From Blumeriella jaapii (Eukaryota; Ascomycota; Leotiomycetes; Helotiales; Drepanopezizaceae), in the NCBI GenBank assembly GCA_009599575.1, contig VWND01000076.1, forward strand, positions 1,844,084 through 1,908,083: a stretch of 64,000 bases of DNA, given 5' to 3'. Below the pieces are notes generated by a model that saw nothing but the letters and a program-made list of their open reading frames with translations, had not been told where the DNA came from and made no database searches. The first letter of the stretch is position 1, and each line of letters opens with the position of its first letter. Below, piece after piece: positions 11,541-24,293 of the stretch. The position numbers and the translations under genes were made by a program.

Positions 11541-11972
11541 TATAACGATCTAATCAGTCGGAGGGCTGGGAAATCAGTCAACTGGTCGCCGTGTTCACAT
11601 GATATAAAAAACGAGCCTTTGGTTCTGTAACAAAAATATTTATTTAGAATTAACAACTGCAAAAGGCAGAGGTTGCTAAAAAAAAAAGCCTTATATTCAT
11701 AAATAATTTCTACAATTAATAAGAAATCCACCAGAAGACCAAAAAGCTTGCAGCTATACGTAATTGCTAGGATAATACGAAAAATGGCAAAAGTAAATCG
11801 TTATATTATTTTTCCGTTCGAAAAAAGCGCGCCTTCGAACTTTTATTTATTAGTACGTCGCTATTTAAATAATCGTACGAATTTAAACCTTCGGAATACG
11901 CTTTTAGTTAATTTATAAATTTTGCAGAAGAACCGGAAAGCTTTTTATACGCTAAATAAAAGTCGCGCATAT
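11541..11972 (-). mobile_element. GypC-3: 3' LTR and end of internal region, reverse
   Basis: 11541-11805 is the GypC LTR in reverse complement (starts TATAACGATC, ends AATCGTTATA; 265 bp). 11806-11972 is the reverse complement of the last 170 bp of the GypC internal region (compare 55385-55549: the words GCGTATTCCGAAGG and GACGTACTAATAAATAAAAG are shared), including the decayed polypurine tract. It sits in GypC-1 and is cut by the LTR of GypA-4. Its other end is not in the window. Confidence 0.85.
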
Positions 11973-12239
11973 TGTAAAACGGTAATACTTTGTATTAATA
12001 GAAGTTGGTAGTTTTAGCTATAATCGAGGCATGGACCCCTCCGAAACCCTCTGCCACTGACTACCTTCAACAGGTATAAAAGCAAAGCACCCTTTTAAAT
12101 AATACCATAAACACGCAGTCTAATTCATACTTTCACTTATTTTCTTTTTCCTTTTTTCAGTCTTTTCTAAGGATTTCTTAGATTATTTTACCCACCGATA
12201 TATGGCCGTATCAGTCTGGTTTTTTTATTTATTTTTATA
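11973..12239 (+). repeat. 5' LTR of GypA-4 (267 bp)
   Basis: TGTAAAACGG...TTTTTATA. It keeps more ancestral C/G than the other GypA LTRs (for example GGACCCCTCCGAAACCCTC), so it is among the least decayed copies. A TATA box is at about 12075 (TATAAAAGCAAAGC). Confidence 0.9.
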
Positions 12240-12717
12240 TTTGATAACTTACGCAAAGATTTAAATTTCGGTGTTTCGTTTTTATATATTCGCCGATGCA
12301 TTTTTTAAATTCGTAATTAAAATCGATTTCGATATTCCGCTATTACGGCTTAAAAGACTTTTTATATGATATTATTCGCAGCTGTATTATATAAAAAATC
12401 TTTAATAGCTTTTTTTATTTTGCGCATAATTATTAAATTATAAAAATGCAATATATTTTAAAAACGTTTGAAATTACGGTCAGACAATTCTGAACCGTGC
12501 GAAATTCAAAACGCGAAAATCGCTTTTTTATTTAAAAATAACAAATCGAATATTAATTCGTACGCTTCGATCGCTGCGCTCGGCCCTTTTAAATTAAATC
12601 TTTTTTTGGTCAAACGCCTAGCGAAAACTTAACCTCCTAATTTTACGCTTTATAATTGTAGCAATTATAATTTGCGGCTTTTTATTAAAAATAATAAAAA
12701 AATGGCTGTACGTGTAT
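12240..12717 (+). other. GypA-4 leader, upstream of gag
   Basis: Matches 20030-20510 of GypA-3 and 44640-45120 (minus) of GypA-2. It starts TTTGATAACTTACGC right after the LTR, where the primer-binding site should be, but I cannot match this to a tRNA 3' end. No frame is convincing. Two blocks stay relatively GC-balanced: GATCGCTGCGCTCGGCC near 12570 and the run ending at 12717. Confidence 0.65.
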
Positions 12718-12993
12718 TGTTACGATCCTGGCCTGGCTAGTGGTATGGCTGCCAGTGGTATGGCTGCCAGTGGTGTGGTTGCCAGTGGTATAAATGCTGG
12801 TGATGTTGAATTAAGGTTTGGGCACGGACCACCTCGGCCATTAGGCCTCGCGCTAAATCACGTAATTCACAAGCGCAACCCACTGTATATAAAATTCGCG
12901 ACCCCGAGCATTTTAGCTCGGTGTTTTTCTTTTAATTTACATACGTACTTTTTGGTTTATATTATCCCGATCACTTTTAAGCTAATTATAATA
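12718..12993 (+). repeat. 5' LTR of GypB-2 (276 bp)
   Basis: TGTTACGATCC start, 15-bp minisatellite (about four units), TATA-like TGTATATAAAATTC near 12884, hairpin around CCGAGCATTTTAGCTCGG near 12904. The MAASG frame runs open to 12996. Confidence 0.9.
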
Positions 12994-13011
12994 TAAAAAA
13001 AAACCAAATAA

Positions 13012-13278
13012 TATAAAAGTAGGTAGGAAAACCAGACTGATACGGCCATATATCGGTGGGTAAGATAGTCTAGGGAATTCCTAGAAAAGACTGAAAAAAG
13101 GAAAAAAGAAATAAGTAAAGATATAAATTGGACCGCGTACTTATGGTACTATTTAAAAAGGTGCTTTGCTTTTATACCTGTTAAAAGTAATTAGTGACAG
13201 AGGGTTTCGGAAGGGTTTATGCCTCGATTATAGCTAAAATTATTAATTTTTATTAATACAAAGTATTACCGTTTTATA
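13012..13278 (-). repeat. 3' LTR of GypA-2 (267 bp)
   Basis: Reverse complement of the GypA LTR: begins TATAAAAGTAGG (from TGTAAAAGTAGG) and ends CCGTTTTATA. Confidence 0.9.
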
Positions 13279-13379
13279 TTTTGTTTCAAATAATATACGT
13301 AATCGTTTTTAATTACGATTAAAAAAAAACATAATTTTAATAAATGCAATTTAGTTTATTTTATATAATTTAAAAATTA

Positions 13380-16300
13380 ATTAATTAAAAACCGAACTTT
13401 TTAGCTTTATATTTTTTCGGTTTTTTAACCCGTTTTTGGCCTTTTTGCTATTAGTTTTTGCGGAAGGATAGCGTTTCGCTTGTCGTTTAAATTATTTTGT
13501 TTATTTTGCTTTTTTGAAAAATGGCTCGATAAAATATTAATCGAAGTATCGTTTAGATTTACGAACGTTTTAATAGCTTTTTCGTCGATAATATTATTAA
13601 ATATCGCCGCGACGAATGCTTTTTACGATTTTTTTGCGTAAATAATAGATTTCAGCTTTTAAACGTAATTTTACGCTTTGTAAAAAGCGTTGAAAAGTTT
13701 TATATTAAAATCGTAGAAATAATCGATTAATTCGTCGTAATTAAAACCGATTAACGCTTTTGTTTCGCGTAAGACTAATAGGTCGGATTACGATTATTTG
13801 CCGACGAATGCTTTTAAAAAAGCTTCGAAGCTTGTAAAAGAAATTATTTTACGAAATAGTTCGGAAATAGTCGTTTGCAAACGAAACCATCGAAGATATT
13901 ATAATTGCTTTCGCCGCAATATAAATAATATTAAATAATTTATCGAAGCGTCGTTTTCGAAATAATTTTTATATTTTTGCGCCGTATAATTATTCGAATA
14001 AATTAGCATCGCGCCGTCGGTTTTTTAAATTCTGAATTTAACGAAAATCTTTTGCTTAGTCGAAAAGCTGATAAAAATTATTTTATTTTTTATTTCGTAG
14101 CTTTCGATTTCGTAATCCGATAAAATAGCCGAGGCTATTGCTTTAAACGCGCTAAAATACAAAAAAGCTGGGCTTTTCTGAATGGTTTTAGTCAGCTTGG
14201 CGTCGTAGTATAATTGTAAATAAGCTTCGATTATTTTCGAATTATATGCGAATATAAGCAAAACGTAATAATCGAAAATAGCGTCGGTAAAGTTTTCGAT
14301 TTTTTTTTTTTTTTAAAAATCGGCGATATCGAATTTTATAATCGTAATACGGTCGGAACCAGCGAAATCTAAAGCGATCGAAACGTTAAAATATATTACG
14401 AAGCGGCAGTTTCCAAAGTTTCGAATAATTAAAACAGCGAAATAAAAGCCGGAATGTATTTTAAAAGCTTATTAAATAAAATTGTAAAATATATTAGCGA
14501 AAAAAGCTATAAGCGCTTTTTAGATTTTAATTAATCGGAAATAATATTTATATATAATTTTTTTTTTTTTATAAAATATAGCAATAGCTTGTTTTTTCCG
14601 TTATAAGATTTTACGTAATTAACGAATTCGCAGTTTAATTCGGATAAATTTTAAAAAACATTTTCGGTCGAAAAATTAAAAAAGTCGGCTTTTGGAAATA
14701 TTCGTTGCTTTTATTTTTTTACGTTTTAATCGAATTTTATAATCGCGCTAAAAGTTTTAAGATTTGTTTTAAAATTTACGTAGCTTAGATAAGTTTTAAT
14801 ATATACTTAAGTAATTCTCGCAGTTTTTCGTCGGAATATAAATTAATTATTAAAATTAATTTCGAATACGTCGTAATTCGAATTTTTAATAACAGCGAAT
14901 CGATTAATAAAACCGATAACGTCGATTTTTTTTATAATTAAATCGTAATACGCCGCGTAATAACATACGTAAAAATAACAAAACTTGCCGTTTTTTTTGG
15001 CGTTAACGTTATTCGTAAAAACGAAATTGAAAAATCGGAATTTCTTAGCGAAAAAAAGCTCGAGTAAAAACGGGTTATCGTTTTTAAAAGTTTTTTTTAT
15101 TTGTTTCGGCGTATTATATTTGCAATTTTCCGAAAAAAGCTTGGTTTAGTTTTCGTTCGAAGCAAAAAAGAAAAAGTTAACGGATTTATTTGGTTTTTAT
15201 ATAAAAGCGTCGAAATAAAATTTTTAAATCGTTTCGTCGTCGAAAGCGAAAGTTTTAAGCAAAATAATTTGATTTTGTGTTTTTTATATAATTTTTTTCG
15301 CGATAATTTCGATATTTTTTTTTAAACTTTTTCGATCGAATCGTATAATAATCGAGATTTTAAATATTTTTATTAAAATTTAAAATATTAGCGATACGAC
15401 GTTTTTAAACGCAGCAAGCGTTTTTGATATTTGCGTATTTAATTTCGAAAAATTAAATTCAGAATTATTTGAATTTTTTTTTTTCGAAATGCCGGCGTTT
15501 TTTAAATTCGATTTTATAAAATCGTCGCGTTTTTTATTAATTAGCTTAAAGCTTATAGCTCGGCGTCGATTTCCGGCTGTTTTTATTCGCGGTGCTTTTT
15601 TTATTAGCGACGTAAATAATTTTTTTTTCCGAATAAAAAAAATTTCGAAAATATCGGCGCGCTTTTTTACGTTTTTTATTTTTATTTTTTCCGGAATTAT
15701 TTTTATAAATATAATAGGTTTTTTATATTCGAATAAGCGGTTGTTTATTATTACGCTTTTAATTTCGTTTTCGAATTCGTTTTCGATAATTAAAAATAAA
15801 AATCGTCGAATTATTTTAGCTGTTTTAAAAATATTAATTGTTACCGCGTATGTTTTTTCAAATTAAACGAAAATAATATTAGTTTTTTCGTTTTTTTCGT
15901 CGTCGTAAGTTTGAAATATCGGAATAGCGTCGTTTTTTTTTTTCGGTATAAAAATGCCGTATTTAGCGACGCTTAATTTTTTGCTTTAAAAAAAAATCAG
16001 ATTTAAAATTTCGTAGCCGACTAAAATTTTTTTTAGCGATTGCATAGCGTCGTCGATTAATTTGCAAATAGCCGTAAAAAAGCTTATAAATTTGCGGATT
16101 TTTGAATTATTAGTTTTTAAAATTTACGCTTTAAAAATATAAGCGTTTAATATTCAAATTCTTTTTTTAATAAAAATAATAATTTCGAAAAAACGAGCGA
16201 AATGCCGAAATAAAATAATACCGGTGATTTTGCTAAAAACGTATTTTTGAATATTTTTTTTTTATTAATTTGGCAAGAAGCGCAAAACCCGATTTATTTT

Positions 16301-16570
16301 TTTTTTTTTATTATTTCGAGCTTTTTTTGCTTCGGCGAGAATTTTTAACGCGTTATCGTAGTTTAGCAGAAATTTATCGTAATTAAGATTTTTGCGAACG
16401 AATTCAGTTTTAACGAAGCTTTTGTAATCGAATAAAAATTCGTTAACGTTTTTAATTATTATATCGAATTGTTTTATAAATATTTTTACAAAAATAATTT
16501 GTTAATTTGGAATAGCGGCATTATATATTTGCTTAAATTCGGAAAGATTACGTATAATAATTCCGTTTTA
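13380..16570 (-). pseudogene. ORF3 of GypA-2
   Basis: Same unrecognised frame as in GypA-1. The segment 14025-14261 (minus) is open for 78 codons and gives the words YNSKIIEAYLQLYYDAKLTK and QKSPAFLYFSAFKAIASAIL, which confirm that in-frame stops in other copies were Gln codons. Other long frames here on the plus strand (15101-15325, 15489-15866) are antisense to ORF3 and are shadows. 16570-17165 is the spacer to pol. Confidence 0.6.
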
Positions 16571-17169
16571 AAATAAATTAAAAATAAATTTATTAGATTT
16601 AGCAACGCTTTGCTTAGAAATCGATATAATATCGATAGGTTTATTAATTAAAAAAATATATTGCGTTTATTAAAAAATAATTAAAAAAAAATACGAGAAT
16701 TATAAAATATTTGTATTTAAAAATCACGGAAATCCGCATATTGTTTTTTTAATAAATTATAATTATTTAAATAAGCATTCGTTAAAACAACGAAAAAAAT
16801 AAATAATACAAAAAATAGCAAATAATAAAATGCATAAAAAATAGTTTTTGTAAAATATGCGAGCGGTATAAATATATCAGATATGCGGCTTAAATATATA
16901 TAAAGCTTTTCTTTTAATAAACAAAAATATAATTAAATAAAAAAAAATATAATAAATATTTTAAATAATATAAAAAAAAGTTTTAAAAATAAATAATATA
17001 TATAAAATAAAATAATTAAATTATATATAAGCAAGCAAAACAAAAACAATAAAATAATATATAATAAAAAAGAAAATAATAAATAGCAAAAACAATAAAA
17101 CAATTAATAAACAATTTTATATATATATATTTTTTTTTTTCGGTTATAAATAAAATTATAATTTAAATT

Positions 17170-19762
17170 ATGCTTTCAGCCGCGGGATTATCGTTCGGTT
17201 GTTTTTAAATCTTTTCAGAAGGTTTTTCTTTTTCAGGAATATAATCGTTTTGGTCGGAATCGTCGTCGGAATCGTTAGAATCGGAATCGTTGTTTAATTT
17301 AAAATCCAAAAAATAAATTTGCTGATTTTTTTATAAAATCGTTTTAATCGGTTGGCGGCGAACGTTTTTTTTAGTTTTGTTTTATCGAATTTCGTAAGCT
17401 TGTAGTAGCTTTTATTTAATTCGGCTTCGCATATTTCGTAAAGTCCGAATTATTTATAATTAAATTTAATATCGGCCGATTTGTTAATAGCGCGCTGAAC
17501 GTCGTAAATTAAAATTAGATTTTTTTTTTTAATTAGCGTTTTTTTTAAAATTTTGGTTTTATTTCAGACTTTTTTAATTGCTTTTTTATATTTTTTTTTT
17601 TCGTAAAATTAATTTTTTTATATTTATATCGCGGTAATTTAATTATTTAGATTTTATTACTAATAGGTTTGTTTTCGTTTTTATTTTAATTACGTTATAA
17701 AGCTTTTATATAAGCTATTTTGTTTTCAAAAACAATCGAGCGTTTTTGCCGTATTAAATAAAAAATAAAATTATTTTAATAAAAGCGTATATATATATGC
17801 GCATAATAAAAAGCATTTCCGAAAATTTCCGCGATCAACGCTTATAGCTTTTTCGAATAGCTTTTGAAAAACCGTTAAAAATATTTTTATAACTTCGTTT
17901 TACAGATCCGTTATTTTTCGAATTATAGGCTAAGATTTAAATGCGCTGAATGCTGTATTTTTTTATAAAAGTTTCGATAACGCTTTTGTTTTCGGATTTA
18001 TTATCGACGTTTAATTTGCTAAATAAATCGTATCGATATATAACGTTTTTTTAAAAAAAAATCGCTATAGTTTTTAAAATAGCGTTTCGAAAAGATTTTT
18101 TTTTAAATTATTTAAATAAATCGTTAATAACAAATACAAAACATATATAATCGCGATCGGTAATTAATACGCGTATAACGTCGAAATTAACTTTTTCTTA
18201 AATTCCAAAAAACCACGTCGGATATAATAAATTTTTTTTTCGGCCAGGTTTTCGTTTTTAATAAAAAATACAGCTTTTAACGAAAGTTTTGCAATTTTCG
18301 AAGCATTTTTTTTATTAAAAATCGTTTTTGATTTAGTAATAAATAGCTTTAGCTTTTTTATAAAATATTTTTTCGTAGATTTTTTTTATAATTTGAAATT
18401 TATCGGCTTTGTTATTTATTACTAAACGTTTTTAATATATATTATTTTTTATTTTGTATAGCTTTTTATCGGCTAAAATATAATCGAAAGCTTGGTTTTT
18501 AAATAATTTAAATTAATAATTTAGCACGCTAAATAATTTAAATAAAATGGTTAAATAATATGCGATTAAATAAAAGTTTTCGGTTTTGTAATCGTCGATT
18601 AAAAGTTTATTTTTATCGTTAATCGGCTTATTCCGATCGTTTTCGGTTAAATTTATTCGCGATGCTAGCCGAAATAATAACGCGAATGCTTTTTCGGCCC
18701 GAAAATTAGTATTTTTTATTCGCGGTGCTAGCCGAAATAATAACGCGAATAGTTTTGGCTTTGTGAAATTTAAAGCGCAAATAGCGAAGCAGCCGATTTC
18801 GTTAGCAATTTATTCGTTAATATTTTATTCGCTTTATTTAGCGAAATCAAACGGATAAAAGCGTTTTCGTTTGGAAAGGCCGTTTGCCGCTGTATTAATT
18901 ATTTTTTAATATATTTAATTTCGAAGTTTATAAATCGTATCTAAGCTATTTAATTAATAACGAATGCTTTTGGCAAATTATTAGCTTTTTTATTTAATTA
19001 ATCGATAAAAACTTTTGCGTTTGTTTTCAAAATAAAATATACGCCGTACAATTCGCTTTTTATTTTTTTTATTATTTTAAAAGCGCTTCGATATTTTCGT
19101 TTGGTAGTATCGTAACGTGTTTTAGCGAAAAATTATAGGCCGCTTTCGAATCGTAAAAAGTGCCGTTTTTTGTTTTCGTCGATTTATTATAATACAGCTT
19201 TCTAACCGAAAATACTGGCGTCGATAATTAAAATGATTTTTCCTGCGTTAAAGTTATAATCGATTCGTATAAATAATAAAGCCGATAAAAGGTCGTTTTT
19301 AAGGATTTTCATAGTTTTGCTTTGCTTTTTTTCCTAAACGAAATCGATTTTTTTTTTATTATAACGTAAATAAATATAGCTTTTTAAAAAAAGTTTTTAA
19401 TTTAATTCCGGTAGTAAATTATAACGCTAATAAAAGCTTTGGCTTCGGTGATATTTTTATATTTTTTTTATTCGCAAATCTTTTTAATTTTCTTTCGTTA
19501 AAAATGGCGGCCAGCGCTATTAATTATATAGCCAACGATATTTATTTCGAATATGCAAAATTTTAATCGAAGGCTAATAATAGCTTTGGCTTTTTCGAAA
19601 TAAATTATAATTTTGTCGATATTTTAAATATGTTTTATTATATAGCGTCGAATTTTAGAAAGGATTTTTTTATTATTATAATATAATTTGAAGTTTTTTA
19701 TTTCAACGTCGTTAACGTAAAAAAGGGTAATATCAGAAATGCAAGTCATAAAAACCTTGTAT
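17170..19762 (-). pseudogene. Integrase, RNase H and part of RT of GypA-2
   Basis: On the minus strand, the integrase tail lies at 17180-17560, the core further right to about 18500. A pair of tandem GC-richer repeats (18650-18760) separates integrase from RNase H, and RT follows to 19762. Just before the GypA-3 insertion point the frame reads FMTCISDITLFYVNDVEIK, the YVDD catalytic box with one Asp changed to Asn. Compare YVDD intact in GypA-3 at 25755. Confidence 0.75.
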
Positions 19763-20029
19763 TGTAAAACGGTGATACTTTGTATTAATGGAAGTTGGTA
19801 GTTTTAGCTATAGTCGAGGCATAAACCCCTCCGAGATCCCCTGCCATTAACTACCTTCAACAGATATAAGAGCAAAGCACCCCCTTAGATAGTACTATAA
19901 GCACGCAGTTTAATTTATACTTTTACTTATTTTTTTTTTCCTTTTTTCAGTTTTTTCTAAGGATTTCCTAAACTATTTTATTTACCGATATATGGCCGTA
20001 TTAATTTGGTTTTTCTATCTACTTTTATA
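19763..20029 (+). repeat. 5' LTR of GypA-3 (267 bp)
   Basis: TGTAAAACGGTG start, ACTTTTATA end; TATA region near 19863 (ATATAAGAGCAAAGC). Confidence 0.9.
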
Positions 20030-20790
20030 TTTGATAATTTACGCAAAGATTTAAACTTCGGTGTTTCGTTTTTATATATTCGCCGATGCATTTTTCAAAT
20101 TTATAATCAAAATCGATTTCGATATTTCGCTACTACGGCTTAAAAACCTTTTATATAATATTATTCGCAGCTGTATTATATAAAGGATTTTTAATAGCTT
20201 TTTTTATTTTGCGTACAGTTATTAAACTACAAAAATGCAATATATTTTAAAAACGTTTGAAATTACGGTCAGGCAATTCTGAACCGTGCGAAATTTAAAG
20301 CTCGAAAATCGCTTTTTTGTTTAAAAATAACAAATCGAATATTGGTTCGTACGCTTCGATCGCTGCGCTCGGCCTTTTTAAACTAGATTTTTTTTGATTA
20401 AACGCCTGGCGAAAACTTAACCTTTTGATTTTACGTTTTGTAATTATAACAATTACAATTTGCGGCTTTTTATTAAAAATATTAAAAAAATAGCTGTACG
20501 TGCATTGGCCTGAGCCACGGAATATCAAAATCGTGGATTATATAGCAATATTATATTAATTTAATTAATTTATCAAAAAACAAGTTTTTTAATATATTAT
20601 TTAAATATTTAAACGCAACCTTATTTTATTTAATTTTTTTAAAAAATATAAAGATTTTTTTAATAGCTTTTTTATTAAAAACGATTTTTTTTATATTAAA
20701 AATCTTTAATCTGCAATTTCAGAAAACACTTATTCGTTTAATTTAAATTTTACTAATATTTTTACTAACATCATAAACAACGACGCTTTT
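20030..20790 (+). other. GypA-3 leader
   Basis: Matches the GypA-4 and GypA-2 leaders. It contains the unbroken target of GypB-2 (CGTGCATTGGCCTGAGCC at about 20507) and T-rich tracts after 20560. No frame stands out. Confidence 0.6.
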
Positions 20791-22900
20791 CGTTTTTTCA
20801 TACGAAGCCGCATGCTTTTTCCTGACTTCTTTGATGCATTTTTATTTAATAGCGCCAACGTTACCGATTTTATCGAAAAATATAAAAAAACTTATAAAGA
20901 TTTCGAAATCTTTAAAACTGAGATATTCGATAAACTTTTTTGCTATTATAATCTAATTATTAAGAATATTATTAAATCGATAAATAAATAAAAGGCTATT
21001 AGGGCTCGAAACTGGCGTAAGCTAATTAAAATTTTAAAATCGGAATTCCGAAATTACGATCGCTAATAAATTCGCGATACTATCGCTTTTTTTAAACAGT
21101 TTGTTATAACAATTCGTTAAATCAAAAAACTCAAAGCTTATTATCGTATTTATACGAAAGTTTTTAACGTTTTCGTTAATAAAAAAAAGTTTTAAGCGAA
21201 ATTAAACAAAAAAGATTGTTTTTACTTGGCTTTTTAATTAATATTCGTAACAAAACTATTAAGCATTTTAAAATTAATAAACAAAACCCTGAAACTTTCG
21301 ACTAGTATTTCAAATTTATAAAATTCGTGCTTAAACAAAACCAAAGCGAACGTATTATCGAAGCCATAAACCAAAAGAAATTTTTTTTTTTTTTACAAAA
21401 AAAACGTAGAAGCTTTAGTGTAAAAACATGCCCAGTTATTAAAAATTACCGAAATCGCCAAAAAATAATTAATTATTATATTATTCAATCGTTTTGCAAA
21501 ACTTATTAATTTGAAAAAGCTTAATAAAAACATCGAAACTTTCGTATTAAAATTTACCGATATTAAAATTTAAAAATTGCAAAGCAAAGTCGAAAGTTTT
21601 ATACAACAGCAGAAAAAACTTTTTTACGTTAATTCGAATAATAAAAACGATTAAAATAGCTTTTACAACAATTACTTTTTTTAAAATACGCGAAGCAATC
21701 AGCTTCGCCAAGCTATCGTAAAAGTAATAGCTGCCTAGTGGCAATTTTCCCGTATTAACGATTAAAATCAGCGAAATATTAATTATAATAACGATTATCA
21801 AAGGAAAAAAAAAAATCAACGCGGAAACCAAAATCGCGGCTATTAAAGTAATAAAAGTAATTATTAAAATAAATCCCGTAGTTTTAAATATGGATTTTGT
21901 GATAATAAAGAAATTTACTGCGAAGAATTTTATATTCGTTCTAAATATAAAGCATTTAATTTTTGTATAAATAATAATATCTGTTATATTAATAAGTACG
22001 AAGCAATTTGCCTCGGACCGACGGAGGCAGGAATAGGCCCTTTTAACAAAGCTGAAAACCAAAGTTGGTTAAATACTATTCGCTTAAAAGTAAAAGGCAC
22101 GGAATAGAACGATTATTTGAAAAACAGAAAAAATGCAAAAACGATTTTTATTAATAAAAAAGAAAATATTCCCGAAAACGTACTAATTAAAAAGAAAACC
22201 CCTACCTTAAATATAAATAAAGTTTAAGTATATAAATAAAAAACAAATATATATATTACTAATGCAAATATCGCATTTACAAATATTATAGCTGCATAAT
22301 TAAGCTAGCGAATTATAAAAAAGCAAAATGCTTTTGTTTTATTCGCCAAATTAATTAGTATAAAAAAAAACGTTAGAATCGAAAAAGAAAAAGATTTTGA
22401 AATTCGAGAAGAAACCGATAAAATCATCAGAAAAACGCTTATAATAGAAAAAATTGACGACGATATAAAAAATATCGACACCGATATTCCGATTCAAATT
22501 ATTTAGAAAATACCAGCTTTTAAGCGTTTATTATTAATACGAAGCGAGAAATAAATCGACAAATATATCAGTTCCGAAGCAGTCGACGAAACTATTAAAA
22601 AAATTATGAAACAAAAAATTAAATTAAAATTCAGCGATTTATTTAATATAAAAAAAAAGTTCGATAAAGTTATTAACAAACAGATTTTTGTTTTTAAAAA
22701 AAACGAAAAGATTGAAATTATTCGAAAAAAAAACGATTTTAAATTAAAAAAAAACTAAAAAGAAATTTATAATATCGCAGTTAATTTAGCCGATAAAAAG
22801 AAATCTTCGGAAAAAATTAGCTTTTTAGTTTTCGCTATAAAAACCCAAAAATCAAAACGACGAAACTACTTTTATACGGCTATAAAAGTATTAAAAATAA
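20790..22900 (+). pseudogene. gag of GypA-3
   Basis: The frame begins around NDAFRFFIRSRMLFPDFFDA (about 20779) and continues AFLFNSANVTDFIEKYKKTY, FEIFKTEIFDKLFCYYNL. This layout (Phe-x-Gly/Ser-Ala-N-V-T-x-F-I-x-x-Y, then cycles of charged helices) is that of the capsid-like domain in fungal Ty3/Gypsy Gag. A long Lys/Asn-rich linker follows (IRIEKEKDFEIREETDKIIR type words at 22380-22440) and runs without a clear break into the protease. No zinc knuckle is visible. Homologous regions: 41000-44340 (minus) and 58290-60440. Confidence 0.7.
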
Positions 22901-23240
22901 AAATAATGCTTAAGAAAAGTACGACCGTTCTTGTTCTATTCGATAATAAAGCCGAAGTTAATTGTATAAATCAGAAAACAGCCGAAGCCAATAATATTTC
23001 GATTATTATCGATAAGCGAATAATTTATATTACCGTTAATAAAAATACGATTAAGTTTAATAAAATTGTACGAAATATGAAAATCGATATTAAAAGTATT
23101 GTTATTTATAAAAACTTTTTGATAATAAAAAAATGTTTTTATTTTATTATTTTTAAAATATCTTGGATTTTGAAAAATCTCGTTAATTTCAAATACACCG
23201 AGAACGGCCAAATGAAAGCCTTTTTCTGGAACTGAAACCG
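22900..23240 (+). pseudogene. Retropepsin-like protease of GypA-3 (open for 109 codons)
   Basis: 22906-23235 is one of the longest sense frames left. It reads TTVLVLFDNKAEVNCIN at the start: F-D-N-K-A stands at the aspartic protease motif D-S/T-G-A, with the catalytic Asp kept and the Gly as Lys. Further on KIDIKSIVIYKNFLIIKK and SWILKNL are in the place of the flap and the ILG-x-x-W/DFL region. The product would be the polyprotein-cleaving protease. The altered Asp-Asn-Lys triad suggests it is inactive. An antisense frame at 22936-23256 is a shadow. Confidence 0.7.
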
Positions 23241-24112
23241 ATTTTTTTAAAAACAAATTATCGTCGCCGGCGACAAAATCTTTTTAATCGACGTTTTATC
23301 GGAAAACGAATAGCCGGCTTTGGTTTTAAAATAAACGCTGAATTATAATAAAACTTGGAAAATACTCGGCTAAAAGCATTTACGTCGCTAATCGAAATAG
23401 CATCGCGAGTAAAATTAGCCAATATTAATATTTTTAATTATTAATTCGGAAATAAAAGTTCCGAAGATTTCGTTTTCGTATTAAATAAACCCGACTTATA
23501 TATTTTACTTTTTTGTATTAATATTAGCATTTTTTACAAGCGCAAAGCTGATAAAATACGATTCGTAAATCTTAGCGAATTCGGTAGAAATATTTTCGGA
23601 GAAATAAACGATTGGTTTGAAAAAGATAAAGCAACAAGATTATTTCAACCAGTTATTAGCGAATTCGAAAGATTTATTACCGGCCGATTTTCCAGCCTAT
23701 TATTTAGCAGCCGATTTACAAAAAAACGATTTGATAATTTAGTAATCGAAATTTAATTTTTGTTAAAAAAAAAAAAAGTTTTGTACGAAGTTTTACGTAA
23801 CCGAAAAAAAGCGATGGCTTTCGATTTTACCGAAATAAGCTAATTTAGCCTTAACGTTACGCTTTATATCGATATTAAAACCGTGTTTTACGAAGCCTGG
23901 CAAAAAAAGACTTTTTCAGTTTTTAAAGCTTTTTAAAATAAAATAGTCGAAATGCTGAAAAAACGAATTAAGTAAAAAATTTTCGAATTCTGCTACGGCC
24001 TATATAAAAACAAATGGTTTATCGTTGCGAAAAAAAAGAAAAGCATTTATAAATTTATTATCGCAGTCGTCGAAATAAACAAAATAACGATACGAAACGC
24101 TAACGTACTATT
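23240..24112 (+). pseudogene. Reverse transcriptase of GypA-3, first part
   Basis: Linker, then the RT start. Near 23960 the frame reads VEMLKKRIK, then FEFCYGLYKNKWFIVAKKK (about 23980-24040) and INKITIRNANVLF (about 24078-24115). This is the N-terminal RT sequence of fungal Gypsy elements (i-eP-cyGpYrnpWFlVaKK, then NkvTirDaNlP). The frame is cut at 24112 by TRIM-1 and resumes at 25513 in the next motif (NVDEF type), so the insertion is within RT. Confidence 0.75.
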
Positions 24113-24293
24113 TGTGACGACGTGGCCCGTTCGGCCCTTCGGCCCTTCGGCCCTTCGGCCCTTCGGCCTTCCGGCCCTTGCCGAACCTTAAACCTATATG
24201 TATATAATCCTTCTAGCAGAACCTCTTCCAGGTTCTGCACCTTGATATTCTAAGCCCTTCGCCTACCTGTTCTTTAGCATACGTGTCGTCACA
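24113..24293 (+). repeat. 5' LTR of TRIM-1 with 8-bp minisatellite
   Basis: TGTGACGACG start and CGTCGTCACA-type end form inverted tips. Between about 24130 and 24182 the unit TTCGGCCC repeats about five times. After it the repeat is unique (ACCTATATGTATATAATCC with a TATA-like core, then GAACCTCTTCCAGGTTC, a small hairpin). Confidence 0.9.

Noticed and set aside
15489..15866. 125-codon plus-strand frame
   Set aside because: Lies antisense to ORF3 of GypA-2; composition is Phe/Ile-rich and the counterpart is not open in the other copies.
21547..22062. 171-codon minus-strand frame, hydrophobic, present also at 59203-59583 (minus) and 41722-42236 (plus)
   Set aside because: It is antisense to the Lys/Asn-rich linker of GypA gag. 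AAA/AAT codons read as Phe/Ile on the other strand, which gives a membrane-like look and few stops. The sense frame joins gag to the protease, so this one is a shadow.
22936..23256. 106-codon minus-strand frame
   Set aside because: Exact antisense of the recognised protease frame at 22906-23235.
24130..24182. CRISPR-like array of short repeats
   Set aside because: The 8-bp units are contiguous with no spacers, inside an LTR of a eukaryotic retroelement.
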